From NCBI GenBank assembly GCA_017464225.1, contig JAFUDW010000167.1, positions 1 through 12,462 on the forward strand: a stretch of 12,462 nt of DNA. The letters run 5' to 3'. The translations under genes were made by a program, and so were the position numbers. The notes beneath the pieces are model-generated. The model saw only the letters and a list, made by a program, of their open reading frames with translations. It was not told where the DNA came from and searched no databases. Of this stretch, positions 6,451-12,462 are shown piece by piece. Numbering within the stretch: the stretch's first letter is position 1; each line of letters starts with the position of its first letter. Origin of the DNA: Clostridia bacterium (GTDB lineage Bacteria > Bacillota_A > Clostridia > Christensenellales > Aristaeellaceae).

Positions 6451-9400
6451 TCAGGGTTCAAACAGCCGCAGCAGATCCTCCTCGGTGAGCCGGGCGGGCA
6501 TGCTTTCTCCCGGGGTGATCAGCTTGTCAAACAGCGTGCGCTTGGCCTGGCTCATCCCCACCACCTGCTCCTCAATGGAGTCGTGCACGAGCAGGCGGAT
6601 GACCTCCACCTTGCGGGTCTGTCCGATGCGGTGGGCGCGGTCGACGGCCTGCTCCTCCGCGGCGGGATTCCACCAGGGATCGTAATGGATCACCATATCG
6701 GCTCCGGTCAGATTGAGTCCGGTGCCTCCGGCCTTGAGCGACAGCAGGAAGACGCTGCCCTCGCCGGCGTTGAAGCTGTCGCACAGCCGGACGCGCTCGT
6801 CGGCGGGCGTATCGCCATCCAGATACAAACAGGGAATGCCTTCCTGGCGCAGCCGCGTTTCAATGAGCCGCAGCATGCGGGTGAACTGGCTGAATACCAG
6901 CGCCCGGCGGCCGTTTTGCAGGGCGGGCAGCAGGATATCCACCAGCATTTCCAGCTTGCCGGAGCCTCCGGCGTATTCGGGGATGCAGAGCACCGGATGG
7001 CAGCAGATCTGCCGGAGCTCGGTAATGGCGGAAAGCACCTCGGCCCGTCCCCGGGCGAGGCCGCGGGTGGAAAGCAGCTGCTTTACGCTGTCGCGGCGGC
7101 GCAGCAGCCCGGCCTGGTATACCTTGCGCTGCTCGGGGGTCATTTCGGCCATCATGGTCAATTCCAGCTTGTCGGGCAGCTCTGTGAGCACATCTTTTTT
7201 CAGCCTGCGCATCAGGAAGGGACGGATGCGGCGCATCAGCTCCTCGCTGTTTTCACCTTCGCCGTACCTCCGCATGAACGCGCCCGCCCGGGGCAGATAG
7301 CCCGGCAGGATGAAATCGAATATGCTCCACAGCTCGCCCGCGTGGTTCTCCATGGGCGTGCCCGTCAGCGCGATGCGCGTCTGCGCTTTGAGCTGCTTTA
7401 CGGCGTGCGCGCCCACGCTGGCAGAGTTTTTGATCTGCTGCGCTTCGTCCAGGATGGCGAAGCGGAACTGAATATCGCTCAGAAGCCCCACGTCTCGGCG
7501 GATCAGGGGATAGCTGGTCAGCACCACGTCGGGGGCGTCGCCCTCGGTGAGCTGGCTGATCTGATCGGCCCGGGCTTGCTGGCTGCCGCTGAGCAGCGTC
7601 ACGCTGAGCTCGGGAGCGAAGCGCTTGAACTCGCTGAGCCAGTTGTAGGTCAGCGACGTGGGCGATACGATCACCGAAGGCATGCGTTCCTTCTCGGTGC
7701 GGGCAAAATGCAGCAGGGCGGCGATGGTCTGCACCGTTTTGCCCAGCCCCATATCATCGGCCAGGATGCCGCCCATGCGCAGCGAGCGCAAAGCGCAAAG
7801 CCAGGCAAAGCCGCGCTGCTGGTAGGGACGCAGGCAATCGATGGGCGGTTCGGGCGCGGGCACGTCCATTTCGGCTGCCTGCCGCGCCTCCCTGTCCAGC
7901 CGCACGGGCAGATCGCATTGCCGGATCAGGGCGTCAAGGTAGGCGGCGCGGTACATGCCCAAATCCCTGGAATCGGTGTATTCCGCCGCTTCTGTCACCG
8001 CTTCCGCCAGGGGCTGCCAATCCTCGGCGTCCTCCAGGGTGACAAAGGTGCCGTCCTTGAATCGGAAATAAGCAGCCCGATCGCGCAGCGCCCGCATCAG
8101 GGGCAGCAGTTCGTCTATGTTTTCCTCGCCGTCGGTCATTTCCAGCTGCAGTTTGCCGCCCGCGCCGCGGAGAACGCCGGCAAATTGGGGCTTGCGGGGC
8201 GTGAACCGGCGGAATTCCTTGCTGAAAAACACCTCGGCGCGCTGCGCCAGTTCTCCGGCGCCTTCTGTGACAAAGCGGTATATATCTTCCGCGCCGCTCA
8301 GGTATACGCGGCCCTTGGAGACTCGAAAGCCGGCTCCGGCCAGCAGATCGGTGATCTCCTGCTCCTTCTGAGCGTCGCGCAGCAGCAGCTGGTGATCGTC
8401 GTATTCCACAGGCAGAAAGGGATCGATGACCCGGCTGCCGTATACGAAGTCGGTATGGGCGGTCACGTCCCTGCCTTCACGATCCAGATAGATGCGGGCA
8501 TGGAAGGGCGCGCGGATCAATTGGCCCTCCAACTCGGGCGTGAAGCGCAGATCGCCCACCCGGGCCAGCCACAGCGTCAGCTCACTCATGACCTTTTGGG
8601 TCTGATCGGGATCAAACATAAACAGCGTACGCCCATCGGTGCGCTCCATGGCGCAGATCCGGGCAGCGGCCCGCTGCTGGCGCGATACATAGGTGACCAC
8701 GCCATCCACCGCGGCATAGCTCCAGTCCTGGGTCAGCGGCCGTATTTCGGCGTCAAAGGCGGCCGTCACGCAAAGCCGGTGAATGCCTGAGCCCGGGCGG
8801 GCGCGGTCGCTCAGCGTGAAGCTCAGCGGCAGCGGATCCTCTGAAACGCCGGTTTGATCTATGGTCTCGTCCTCGGTCTGCAGATGGTAGCGCATGGAGC
8901 GCAGCGTGTCCCATACCTCCATGGCGATGGGAGCGGGCAGCGAAAGCAGCCGCGCTTCCTGTACGCCGATGCGCTTTTCCGCGCTTTCCAGCGAGGCGCA
9001 GTGCTGCTCAAGCAGGCTTACCAGCCGCGCGCCCGCCTTGTCAAACCGCATCCAGGAGGGAAAGTAGGTAAAGCCTTTGCCGAAGGACAGGGTATTCCCG
9101 TTTCGCATAGCGGCCAGAAAATCCGGAATAGAGCGGATCACATACAGCCTGTCCTGGCCGATGCGCAGGCCCAATTGCATATCGGTTCCGGTCATGCGTA
9201 TATCGGGCTCCAGGCGCAGGATCACCGTTTCGGGCAAGGCGCCTTCCATGGCCGCCATCAGCGATCCGGCGCGCTCCCGGGCCCTGAGTTCCTGCATGGA
9301 GCGCAGCGCGCCCGATTCGGACGCGGCGATCAGCGCCGCGCCTATATGACGGCACAGCGGCGCTTTGTCGCAGGCGCATTTGCCGCGGCCGTCGGCGTAC

Positions 9401-9549
9401 AGACGCACAAACTGCCGCAGCCCATCCACCGAATATACCAGGTAATCGCTTGTACGCTGGATCTCGCGCACGCCGCCCCGGCGGTACGCGGTGCGGGCGG
9501 CGTCAAATTCCTCAGAACCAAGCTTTTCGCGCAGCTTTGCCATGTTCAT
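6451..9549 (-). CDS. SWIM-domain SNF2-family DEAD/DEAH-like helicase
   Basis: 1032 residues. A SWIM zinc finger lies near the N-terminus: CAC (58-60) and CRH (66-68), the CxC...CxH ligand set. Residues about 100-550 fit the region found in bacterial SNF2 proteins (SNF2_assoc type). The motor starts at LRPYQQRG (573-580) and keeps all key motifs: Walker A DDMGLGKT (598-605, Lys604), DEAQ (701-704), TGTPMENH (729-736), SLKAGGTGLNL in the second lobe, and QAVDRAHRIGQ with Arg974. It should be an active ATP-driven double-stranded DNA (or RNA) translocase, similar to proteins such as Bacillus YwqA; the substrate is unknown. The frame is open upstream to 9642, but GGAGGT lies nine bases before the ATG at 9549, so the extra 31 residues are rejected; ATG at 9543 is a possible alternative. 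No methylase, nuclease or other defence gene sits beside it. Confidence 0.95.
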   Translation of the reverse strand: MNMAKLREKLGSEEFDAARTAYRRGGVREIQRTSDYLVYSVDGLRQFVRLYADGRGKCACDKAPLCRHIGAALIAASESGALRSMQELRARERAGSLMAAMEGALPETVILRLEPDIRMTGTDMQLGLRIGQDRLYVIRSIPDFLAAMRNGNTLSFGKGFTYFPSWMRFDKAGARLVSLLEQHCASLESAEKRIGVQEARLLSLPAPIAMEVWDTLRSMRYHLQTEDETIDQTGVSEDPLPLSFTLSDRARPGSGIHRLCVTAAFDAEIRPLTQDWSYAAVDGVVTYVSRQQRAAARICAMERTDGRTLFMFDPDQTQKVMSELTLWLARVGDLRFTPELEGQLIRAPFHARIYLDREGRDVTAHTDFVYGSRVIDPFLPVEYDDHQLLLRDAQKEQEITDLLAGAGFRVSKGRVYLSGAEDIYRFVTEGAGELAQRAEVFFSKEFRRFTPRKPQFAGVLRGAGGKLQLEMTDGEENIDELLPLMRALRDRAAYFRFKDGTFVTLEDAEDWQPLAEAVTEAAEYTDSRDLGMYRAAYLDALIRQCDLPVRLDREARQAAEMDVPAPEPPIDCLRPYQQRGFAWLCALRSLRMGGILADDMGLGKTVQTIAALLHFARTEKERMPSVIVSPTSLTYNWLSEFKRFAPELSVTLLSGSQQARADQISQLTEGDAPDVVLTSYPLIRRDVGLLSDIQFRFAILDEAQQIKNSASVGAHAVKQLKAQTRIALTGTPMENHAGELWSIFDFILPGYLPRAGAFMRRYGEGENSEELMRRIRPFLMRRLKKDVLTELPDKLELTMMAEMTPEQRKVYQAGLLRRRDSVKQLLSTRGLARGRAEVLSAITELRQICCHPVLCIPEYAGGSGKLEMLVDILLPALQNGRRALVFSQFTRMLRLIETRLRQEGIPCLYLDGDTPADERVRLCDSFNAGEGSVFLLSLKAGGTGLNLTGADMVIHYDPWWNPAAEEQAVDRAHRIGQTRKVEVIRLLVHDSIEEQVVGMSQAKRTLFDKLITPGESMPARLTEEDLLRLFEP

Positions 9550-9558
9550 GCAGAAATA

Positions 9559-9564
9559 ACCTCC
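9559..9564 (-). promoter_or_regulatory. Ribosome binding site of the SNF2 gene
   Basis: GGAGGT on the minus strand, nine bases before the ATG at 9549. It decides that start over the longer open frame. A possible -10 for this gene is TATTAT (complement of 9596-9601), but I see no convincing -35. Confidence 0.8.
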
Positions 9565-9662
9565 AAAAAGCAATGCGAAAGAGACGCATCTTAATATAAT
9601 ACGACATAAACCCCGTTTTTCCTGCCATTTTTCAATCGTCAATATTTGCTATATCGGTTCAT

Positions 9663-9688
9663 GCGCAAAAAAGCAAATCTATTTGCGC
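9663..9688. repeat. Inverted repeat in the intergenic region, possible operator
   Basis: GCGCAAA (9663-9669) is mirrored by TTTGCGC (9682-9688). Nested within, GCAAAT (9673-9678) is mirrored by ATTTGC (9681-9686) with two bases between. It lies 17 bases upstream of the -35 box of the 9791 gene and has no following T-run, so it looks more like a protein-binding site than a terminator. No regulator can be named. Confidence 0.4.
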
Positions 9689-9705
9689 TAAATTGGCTGT
9701 AACCC

Positions 9706-9734
9706 TTGACGAATAGGGCAAAAAACGATACAAT
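9706..9734 (+). promoter_or_regulatory. Near-consensus sigma-A promoter of the coiled-coil/methyltransferase unit
   Basis: TTGACG (9706-9711), 17-base spacer, TACAAT (9729-9734). The start of transcription would be near 9741, a leader of about 50 bases before ATG at 9791. Confidence 0.85.
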
Positions 9735-9772
9735 ATAAACATGCGGAAGCATTAAATAAGGTATTTTGGGAG

Positions 9773-9778
9773 AGGAGG
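9773..9778 (+). promoter_or_regulatory. Ribosome binding site of the 667-residue protein
   Basis: AGGAGG, twelve bases before ATG at 9791. The spacing is long, but the spacer is A+T-rich and no other start in frame is better placed. Confidence 0.75.
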
Positions 9779-9790
9779 AACTTTATTTTT

Positions 9791-11794
9791 ATGGACTTTT
9801 CAGGCCGCATCGTTTTATCGTTTATGGAGGAGGACAATATTCAACGGGCGTATTTCCGTGTTCGACCGCTGCTGACCGATGAAGGGGCGCTGTCCCAAGC
9901 CGATATCGACGCTCTGCCGGATGAGGGCTATCTCCGGGTGGTGCCCGATAAAAATGAACAGCATACCTTTAAGGAACGCATGCGTGAAATGGGCGAACTG
10001 TGCGTGATCGATCTTTATAATTTGCCCGTTGACGCCATCAAGATCCGCACAAACAAAAACTATGCGCCCCAGCGCGGGGAAAACAATCAGTTCATCGTCT
10101 ATTCCGATGCCATTCAGGCGGTGCCGCAGAATCTTTTTTACGAGGTGATCAGCGCCGAGAACGGGGAAAAGGAGAAAATCAGCCGCGCGGCAACGCCTCA
10201 GTGCTATCTGCGCAGCGGCGGAAAGATCTTTGGCCCTGTGAGCCGCGCCACCGGCCTGGAGCAGGAGGGCGCCAGCCAGCTGCCGCCCGACAGCCAGGGC
10301 ATTTTTGCCGTCACGTTGCCTGACGGCGCTGAAAAGCTGTTCTATTGGCCCCGCCGCGAGCACCCCGTGGAAAGGGCTCCCGAGGCGGCGATGGAGCCTG
10401 CGCCCGCTGCTGCCGAGCGGATCGCTCCGCAAAAGCTCAGCGGTATGCCGCTGTACCAGACGGTGGCGCGCCGCGTTTCCGCGCCTCAGCGCGCGCACAA
10501 CGCCCTGGTGGATGCCGTGGGTCAGCAGCTTCGCGCGGGCCGGGTGGAAGCGCCCGGCGCCGTGATCGCCGCCGGTACCGCCATGCGCCCGGTGGAGAAC
10601 CCCATGGACGCCTTCCGTCACAGTCTGGACACGCTGTGGGCCATGCCCGATATGCAGCGGCAGGCCGCGGCCCATTTCCTCAGCTTGACCGGCGTGCAGA
10701 ACATCCTGAACCAGCAGCTGGCCAGCAGCGGATCGGACGCCGTTTCCCGGGCGATGAACAGCCAGATCCAGGATCTGGAAGCCGAGCGCTTGGCGCTGCT
10801 CATGCAGATCGAGAGCGCGCAGAAGAACATGGCCGCCCTTCGCCAGGAGGCGCTGGGACAGGCTGCCGCCGCCGAAAAGGAAACGCTGGAGCACGTGCGC
10901 CGGCAGATCGAAGAAGCCCGGGCCGATCTGGAGAAGGCTGAAGGCGAGCGCGCCCGGCTGCTGGAGGAGAGGGACGCCCTGCTGGCTGAAATGGAAAAGG
11001 CCGATCCCGATACGCTGCATATCAAGGCTGAAGTGGGCGGCTATGCCGATCTGGATACCCTTTGCGACCGGATACAGCAGTCGATGGCCGCCAAGGGGCT
11101 TCGCTGCGAAAAGAACGACGCGATCCATCTTTTAACGCTGCTTTGCGTATCGCCCGACAGGCTGGAGCTTTGCGGGCCCACAGCCGCTGACGCGCTGGAG
11201 GCTGCCAAGGCGCTGGCCGGCGCGCTGGGCGCTGCCGCGCCGGTGGCGGATGAAACCGTCGCGCTCCGCTTCCAGGAAGGCGGCGACAGCTTCCGGATGG
11301 TCATTGGCCACTATGACTACAGCGTTCGCAAGGGATGCGTCAAGCTGATCGCTGCAGCGCCTTCCATGGCCGGCGACGATGACGATATTTATCAGCTGGA
11401 GCCTTGGCCCGTGGTCCGGGTGGAGGCTGCCTCCGGTTGGAAGTTTACCGACGCTCCCACCTGCCCGCCTGTTAAAACGGAAGCGGTGCGCGACGCCGTT
11501 TCCAAGGACGCCGTTACGCCGCCGGATTCGGCGCTGGGGCTGCTGGAGGATATCGGCAAGGCGCTCGCGGCGGCGGACGCGCCGCTGTCCCGGCAGGTAA
11601 ACCGGCGGATGTACGCCTATATTTCCCGGGCGGCAGCCCATATGAACGGCGGCATGGCGGACGCCATTGATTACGCGTTCTGCGCTTGGATCATTCCCCA
11701 TATGCGCCGCCGGGGCATTAAGGCTGATATCCTGCATGCGCTGACCCAGGAATTGCCCAGGGCCACCGCTCTGTTTGGAAAGGACGTTGAATGA
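9791..11794 (+). CDS. Unrecognised coiled-coil protein, possibly with a degenerate AAA+-like C-terminus
   Basis: 667 residues; no signal peptide or membrane segment, so cytoplasmic. I do not recognise the family. In order: a globular N-terminal domain (about 1-187); a Pro/Ala/Glu-rich linker (188-213); a helical stretch (about 214-321); a long charged coiled coil (322-404, rich in Glu, Arg, Ala, Leu); and a C-terminal region (about 410-667). In that last part KNDAIHLLTLLC followed by CGPTAADALEAAKALAGALG (461-480) resembles the strand-P-loop-helix of McrB/MoxR-type AAA+ proteins, and LSRQVNRRMYAYI to AWIIPHM (599-640) resembles their C-terminal lid. Yet the P-loop lacks GxGK[ST] and no Walker B is seen, so if related it cannot bind ATP in the usual way. 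This relation is inference by eye. The product is translated from a strong promoter, and its TGA overlaps the methyltransferase ATG. The gene itself is secure; its role is open. Confidence 0.88.
   Translation: MDFSGRIVLSFMEEDNIQRAYFRVRPLLTDEGALSQADIDALPDEGYLRVVPDKNEQHTFKERMREMGELCVIDLYNLPVDAIKIRTNKNYAPQRGENNQFIVYSDAIQAVPQNLFYEVISAENGEKEKISRAATPQCYLRSGGKIFGPVSRATGLEQEGASQLPPDSQGIFAVTLPDGAEKLFYWPRREHPVERAPEAAMEPAPAAAERIAPQKLSGMPLYQTVARRVSAPQRAHNALVDAVGQQLRAGRVEAPGAVIAAGTAMRPVENPMDAFRHSLDTLWAMPDMQRQAAAHFLSLTGVQNILNQQLASSGSDAVSRAMNSQIQDLEAERLALLMQIESAQKNMAALRQEALGQAAAAEKETLEHVRRQIEEARADLEKAEGERARLLEERDALLAEMEKADPDTLHIKAEVGGYADLDTLCDRIQQSMAAKGLRCEKNDAIHLLTLLCVSPDRLELCGPTAADALEAAKALAGALGAAAPVADETVALRFQEGGDSFRMVIGHYDYSVRKGCVKLIAAAPSMAGDDDDIYQLEPWPVVRVEAASGWKFTDAPTCPPVKTEAVRDAVSKDAVTPPDSALGLLEDIGKALAAADAPLSRQVNRRMYAYISRAAAHMNGGMADAIDYAFCAWIIPHMRRRGIKADILHALTQELPRATALFGKDVE
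11779..11784 (+). promoter_or_regulatory. Ribosome binding site of the methyltransferase gene
   Basis: AAAGGA inside the end of the upstream gene, six bases before ATG at 11791. With the ATGA overlap this implies coupled translation. Confidence 0.65.
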
Positions 11795-12462
11795 CAGAAA
11801 ACTATATCAGCAGTTTGCAGAACCAGCAGGTGAAGGCGTGGCGCGCTCTCAAGGAAACGAAGGGGCGCGCCGCGCAGCGCCTTTTTTTGGCTGAGGGCGA
11901 TCATTTGACCGGGGAAGCGCTGTCCGACGGCGCGGCGCGAACGCTGCTGGTGGGGGAGAGCGCTCGGGAGAAATTTGCCCGCCATTTGACCGCCGCCCGG
12001 CAAAGGGATATCCCTGTATTTGTGCTTTCAGACCATGTGATGGAAGCGCTTTGCGACGCGAGGACGCCCCAGGGTGTGATTGCCGTCTGCGCTCTGCCCG
12101 ATATTTCGGCGCGCGTGCCCGCGGAGAAACGCAGGCTGGCCGCGCTGGACGGCGTTCAGGATCCCGGCAACGTGGGCACGATCCTGCGCACGCTGGACGC
12201 CGCGGGCTTTGACGCGCTGCTCATTGACCGACGCACCGCCGACCCGTACGGCCCCAAAGCGCTGCGGGCGTCCATGGGCGCTGTGTTCCGCATTCCCGTC
12301 TACTGCGGAGATCTGCCGGATATGCTGAGCGAGCTCGGTGCCAGCCATGATCTTTATGCGGGAGCGCTGGACGGCGTTCAGGATCCCGGCAACGTGGGCA
12401 CGATCCTGCGCACGCTGGACGCCGCGGGCTTTGACGCGCTGCTCATTGACCGACGCACCGCC
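11791..12462 (+). CDS. TrmH/SpoU-family RNA 2'-O-methyltransferase, 3' end cut or rearranged
   Basis: 224 codons to the window edge with no stop. The N-terminus (about 1-105; ISSLQNQQVKAWRALKETKG, then FLAEGDHL) matches the SpoU substrate-binding domain. The SPOUT catalytic domain begins at ALDGVQDPGNVG (118-129) with Asn127 and Arg133 as the conserved motif-1 residues, and SMGAVFRIPV (161-170) is the second motif. These enzymes use S-adenosylmethionine to methylate a ribose 2'-OH in 23S rRNA or tRNA; which nucleotide is not deducible. The third motif (NEGxGLS and SLNVAVA), which forms the trefoil knot, is absent. From codon 192 (12364) the sequence instead repeats codons 118-150 exactly, to the window's last base. 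Hence residues 1-191 are trustworthy and the last 33 may be an assembly error or a tandem duplication. ATG overlaps the upstream TGA. Confidence 0.9.
   Translation, partial: MTENYISSLQNQQVKAWRALKETKGRAAQRLFLAEGDHLTGEALSDGAARTLLVGESAREKFARHLTAARQRDIPVFVLSDHVMEALCDARTPQGVIAVCALPDISARVPAEKRRLAALDGVQDPGNVGTILRTLDAAGFDALLIDRRTADPYGPKALRASMGAVFRIPVYCGDLPDMLSELGASHDLYAGALDGVQDPGNVGTILRTLDAAGFDALLIDRRTA
12142..12240 (+). repeat. 99-base exact direct repeat, copy 1
   Basis: Encodes residues 118-150 of the methyltransferase (first SpoU motif). Identical to 12364-12462; the preceding bases differ (C at 12141, A at 12363). Confidence 0.97.
12364..12462 (+). repeat. 99-base exact direct repeat, copy 2, at the window edge
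   Basis: Identical to 12142-12240, offset 222 bases (74 codons, so in frame), and ending exactly at the last base of the window. Replaces the expected third SpoU motif region. Confidence 0.97.

Noticed and set aside
6583..8790. 735-codon open frame on the plus strand
   Set aside because: Antisense to the helicase motor, where all SNF2 motifs are intact; the product has shadow-like composition.
6451..9549. A defence island built around the SNF2 helicase (such as a DISARM- or Dpd-like system)
   Set aside because: No DNA methylase, nuclease, phospholipase D or other partner lies nearby; SWIM-SNF2 proteins are ordinary residents of clostridial chromosomes.
9595..9600. TATAAT on the plus strand as a promoter
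   Set aside because: No -35-like hexamer at 16-18 bases, and the far better TTGACG-17-TACAAT lies closer to the 9791 gene.
9550..9642. N-terminal extension of the SNF2 helicase by 31 residues
   Set aside because: The extension covers the GGAGGT site and A+T-rich intergenic DNA; the ATG at 9549 is correctly spaced from that site.
9637..9642. TTGACG on the minus strand as the -35 of the helicase promoter
   Set aside because: No -10-like hexamer at 16-18 bases; the nearest TATTAT is 35 bases away.
9815..11128. 437-codon open frame on the minus strand
   Set aside because: Antisense to the 667-residue protein. The plus frame has a near-consensus promoter, AGGAGG and an ATGA overlap with the next gene; the minus frame has none of these.

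Overview
The window looks like chromosomal sequence from an uncultured Bacillota, most likely a gut-type clostridium. The gene content points there: a CotH-like kinase, a DUF6054-like protein, a DUF5711-like propeller paired with CvpA, and a SWIM/SNF2 helicase. So do the strong AGGAGG-type ribosome binding sites, the clean sigma-A promoters, and G+C-rich coding DNA separated by short A+T-rich gaps. The species cannot be fixed from the sequence. I see no insertion sequence, phage gene, CRISPR array, tRNA or rRNA, and no gene-free stretch over 300 bases (the longest is about 240 bases, 9550-9790).

Layout. (1) 1-2237, minus: glycogen/alpha-glucan phosphorylase, cut at its C-terminus by the window edge. 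(2) 2238-2437: divergent intergenic region with an extended -10 promoter on each strand. (3) 2438-4494, plus: a two-gene unit of a secreted CotH-family kinase-like protein and a small DUF6054-like protein, closed by a hairpin (4496-4524) that also serves the opposing operon. (4) 4571-6389, minus: a DUF5711-like membrane-anchored beta-propeller followed by a CvpA-family membrane protein, driven by a near-consensus promoter (6413-6441) just after the helicase stop codon. (5) 6451-9549, minus: a 1032-residue SWIM-SNF2 helicase. (6) 9550-9790: intergenic region with an inverted repeat and a near-consensus plus-strand promoter. (7) 9791-12462, plus: an unrecognised 667-residue coiled-coil protein overlapping by ATGA a TrmH/SpoU-family RNA methyltransferase that runs off the right edge.

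How the genes fit together. Most of this is ordinary chromosome: glycogen breakdown, an envelope module (CotH, CvpA, propeller), a nucleic-acid translocase and an rRNA/tRNA methylase. The two most interesting items are at the right. The 667-residue protein has an N-terminal domain, a long coiled coil and a C-terminal part that reads to me like a McrB/MoxR-type AAA+ module whose nucleotide-binding site has decayed; this is inference. The last 99 bases of the window are an exact, in-frame copy of 12142-12240. That is either a partly captured 222-base tandem duplication inside the methyltransferase gene or, more likely, an assembly artefact at a contig end. I found no convincing new multi-gene defence or biosynthetic system.

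Several very long open frames lie antisense to the real genes (up to 760 codons). They are composition-driven shadows and are not annotated.
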